Assembly: GCA_021157505.1 (NCBI GenBank) | Contig: JAGGWI010000143.1 | Location: forward strand, 1 to 7,464 | Direction: 5' to 3' | Source: Desulfuromusa sp. | Lineage (GTDB): Bacteria; Desulfobacterota; Desulfuromonadia; Desulfuromonadales; Geopsychrobacteraceae | DNA: 7,464 nt | Shown: piece after piece, positions 6,859 through 7,464 of the stretch | How the letters are laid out: each line of letters begins with the position of its first letter | Position numbering within the stretch: the stretch's first letter is position 1 | Position numbers and translations under genes: made by a program | The notes under the pieces: model-generated | The model's database searches: none | Told to the model about the DNA's origin: nothing | What the model saw: only the letters and a program-made list of their open reading frames with translations

Positions 6859-6931
6859 CCATCTTGCAAGTGTTGGGGGAAAGACCCGGAGCTTTCCGTC
6901 CCTGCTTTTCAACAGGTTTGGCTTTTTCGTG
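6848..6931 (-). ncRNA. Cyclic di-GMP-I (GEMM-I) riboswitch aptamer
   Basis: On the minus strand the leader starts CACGAAAAAGCCAAACC (6931-6915), matching the conserved 5' part of GEMM-I aptamers. Next comes a stem CCTGTT/AGCAGG capped by a GAAA tetraloop (6916-6901), the hallmark GNRA loop of the first helix. GGGACGGAAAGC (6902-6891) follows, then the second helix, whose strands are CCGGGTCTT (6889-6881) and AAGATGGCCG (6864-6855), ending with GAGCTACCG (6856-6848). The usual GC:GC pair beside the ligand pocket is replaced by CC (6921-6920) with GG (6897-6896), a compensated change that supports the fold. The position that separates c-di-GMP from cGAMP binders (G20 in the V. cholerae Vc2 aptamer) is G here (6922), favouring c-di-GMP. 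The outer helix closing the junction looks weak. Because its 3' strand is needed by the terminator, ligand binding should switch the gene on. Confidence 0.9.
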
Positions 6932-6945
6932 GATCACTTCATTTA

Positions 6946-6973
6946 ACTATAGCATCAAATTATGACTAATCAA
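6946..6973 (-). promoter_or_regulatory. Extended -10 sigma-70 promoter driving the riboswitch leader
   Basis: On the minus strand, TTGATT (6968-6973) and TATAGT (6946-6951) are 16 bases apart, and the -10 is preceded by TGC, giving an extended -10 (TGCTATAGT). The predicted transcript starts near 6939, just ahead of the aptamer at 6931. This fits a promoter, riboswitch, terminator and gene arranged in order. Confidence 0.7.
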
Positions 6974-7130
6974 GTAATCTATCTACTTTTTTGAAATATA
7001 TTAAAAGTTGTTCCCATTTATTTGCTGAGAAGAAGATGCCGGGAAGAGGTGGGCATCAAGGTAGATGTTGCTTGATTTTATAAGTTATCATCAATAGCAC
7101 AACAAAAGCCCATGGATAGAATATCGTGGG

Positions 7131-7153
7131 TGCAATATGTAGATTGCATTTTT
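7131..7153 (+). repeat. TGCAAT-N6-ATTGCA dyad followed by T5
   Basis: A perfect 6-bp inverted repeat (7131-7136 and 7143-7148) with a 6-base spacer, followed by TTTTT. It lies in the gene-free AT-rich region between the divergent DsrE-family and tautomerase genes, about 120 bases ahead of the tautomerase start. The stem is AT-rich and no plus-strand gene precedes it, so an operator for a dimeric regulator is as plausible as a weak terminator. Otherwise 6974-7271 shows no gene; no confident plus-strand promoter was identified. Confidence 0.4.
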
Positions 7154-7256
7154 ACCGTGTTAATTGGTGACAAAATAGTTAAAATACGGCCTTAAAATCA
7201 TAACCTTAGTCGGCAAATCCTTGTCTGCTAGTAGCGCTGCTGTAACTCACAAATCC

Positions 7257-7264
7257 GAGGAGGT
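7257..7264 (+). promoter_or_regulatory. Ribosome binding site that fixes the tautomerase start
   Basis: GAGGAGGT is a near-perfect Shine-Dalgarno 7 bases ahead of the ATG at 7272. It rules out the longer frame starting at 7221 and leaves proline directly after the initiator Met, as the enzyme mechanism requires. Confidence 0.9.
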
Positions 7265-7271
7265 ATCAACA

Positions 7272-7457
7272 ATGCCTAACATCACTCTCGAAGGTCCACC
7301 GATTGCTGACCTGAATAAAAAACGTACGCTGGTGAAAGTGATCACCGCTGCCGCAACTGAAGCTTATGGGCTTCCTCCTGAGACTATTGTTGTTATCCTT
7401 AAGGAAAATCTTGCGGAGAATGTATCTGTCGGTGGTGTCCTGATTTCTGATCGCTGA
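7272..7457 (+). CDS. dmpI: 4-oxalocrotonate tautomerase family protein, DmpI type
   Basis: A 61-residue protein of the tautomerase superfamily. After removal of Met1 the new N-terminal Pro acts as the catalytic general base in this family. The sequence begins MPNITLEGPPI and ends with AENVSVGGVLISDR, close to the PAENVGVGGKLIADR-type tail of DmpI proteins in bacteria and archaea. Between them are a central helix (LNKKRTLVKVITAAATEAYG, 14-33) and strand (TIVVILKE, 38-45), giving the beta-alpha-beta unit that assembles into hexamers. Length is normal for the family. Known activity is keto-enol tautomerisation of 2-hydroxymuconate-like dienols; many DmpI copies outside aromatic degradation clusters have no known substrate, and no such pathway gene is seen here. 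It is transcribed away from the DsrE-family gene. Confidence 0.92.
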   Translation: MPNITLEGPPIADLNKKRTLVKVITAAATEAYGLPPETIVVILKENLAENVSVGGVLISDR

Positions 7458-7464
7458 GATGTTA

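Noticed and set aside
6726..6969. Plus-strand frames of 79 and 66 residues opposite the DsrE leader
   Set aside because: The region is a structured RNA leader (aptamer plus terminator) on the minus strand, so these frames are shadows.
1..7464. CRISPR arrays, tRNA or rRNA genes, intact insertion sequences
   Set aside because: No regularly spaced repeats, no tRNA- or rRNA-like segments and no transposase with recognisable catalytic motifs were seen on either strand.

Overview
The window looks like a chromosomal stretch from an anaerobic, respiratory, cytochrome-producing bacterium. A Geobacter/Desulfuromonas-type member of the Desulfobacterota is the best guess. This rests on four things: a nitrate reductase operon fronted by a membrane-anchored c-type cytochrome, a PAS-type sigma-54-dependent activator, a GEMM-I (cyclic dinucleotide) riboswitch, and small cysteine-rich and DsrE-type genes. 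The taxonomic placement is inference; no marker gene is present.

Layout: every supported gene except the last lies on the minus strand. Reading down the minus strand from the right: (1) 6733-6215, a secreted DsrE-family protein. It is preceded by a promoter (6946-6973), a c-di-GMP-I class riboswitch (6848-6931) and an intrinsic terminator (6813-6858) that shares sequence with the aptamer. (2) 6014-5820, a small cysteine-rich protein of unknown function. (3) 5819-5249, about 570 bases with no convincing gene. (4) 5248-3884, a PAS / AAA+ / Fis-type regulator. (5) 3883-3560, an AT-rich intergenic region with a candidate sigma-70 promoter. (6) 3559-3035, a monoheme cytochrome c with a signal peptide and a C-terminal membrane anchor. 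(7) 3038-1, narG, the nitrate reductase alpha subunit, cut by the window's left edge. The cytochrome stop and the narG start overlap as ATGA. On the plus strand, 7272-7457 encodes a DmpI-type 4-oxalocrotonate tautomerase with a strong ribosome binding site.

How the parts may work together: the cytochrome and NarG form the front of a respiratory nitrate reductase operon (narH, narJ and narI would be expected beyond the left edge), probably controlled by the PAS/sigma-54 activator just upstream. The DsrE-like gene is a separate unit. The cyclic dinucleotide aptamer uses the same bases as the left arm of the terminator, so ligand binding should prevent termination and turn the gene on. The base at the ligand-specificity position is G, which points to c-di-GMP rather than the cGAMP sensed by the GEMM-Ib variants known from Geobacter. 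The most interesting parts of the window are this riboswitch-controlled periplasmic DsrE protein, the cysteine-rich small protein downstream of it, and the unusual tail-anchored cytochrome coupled to narG.
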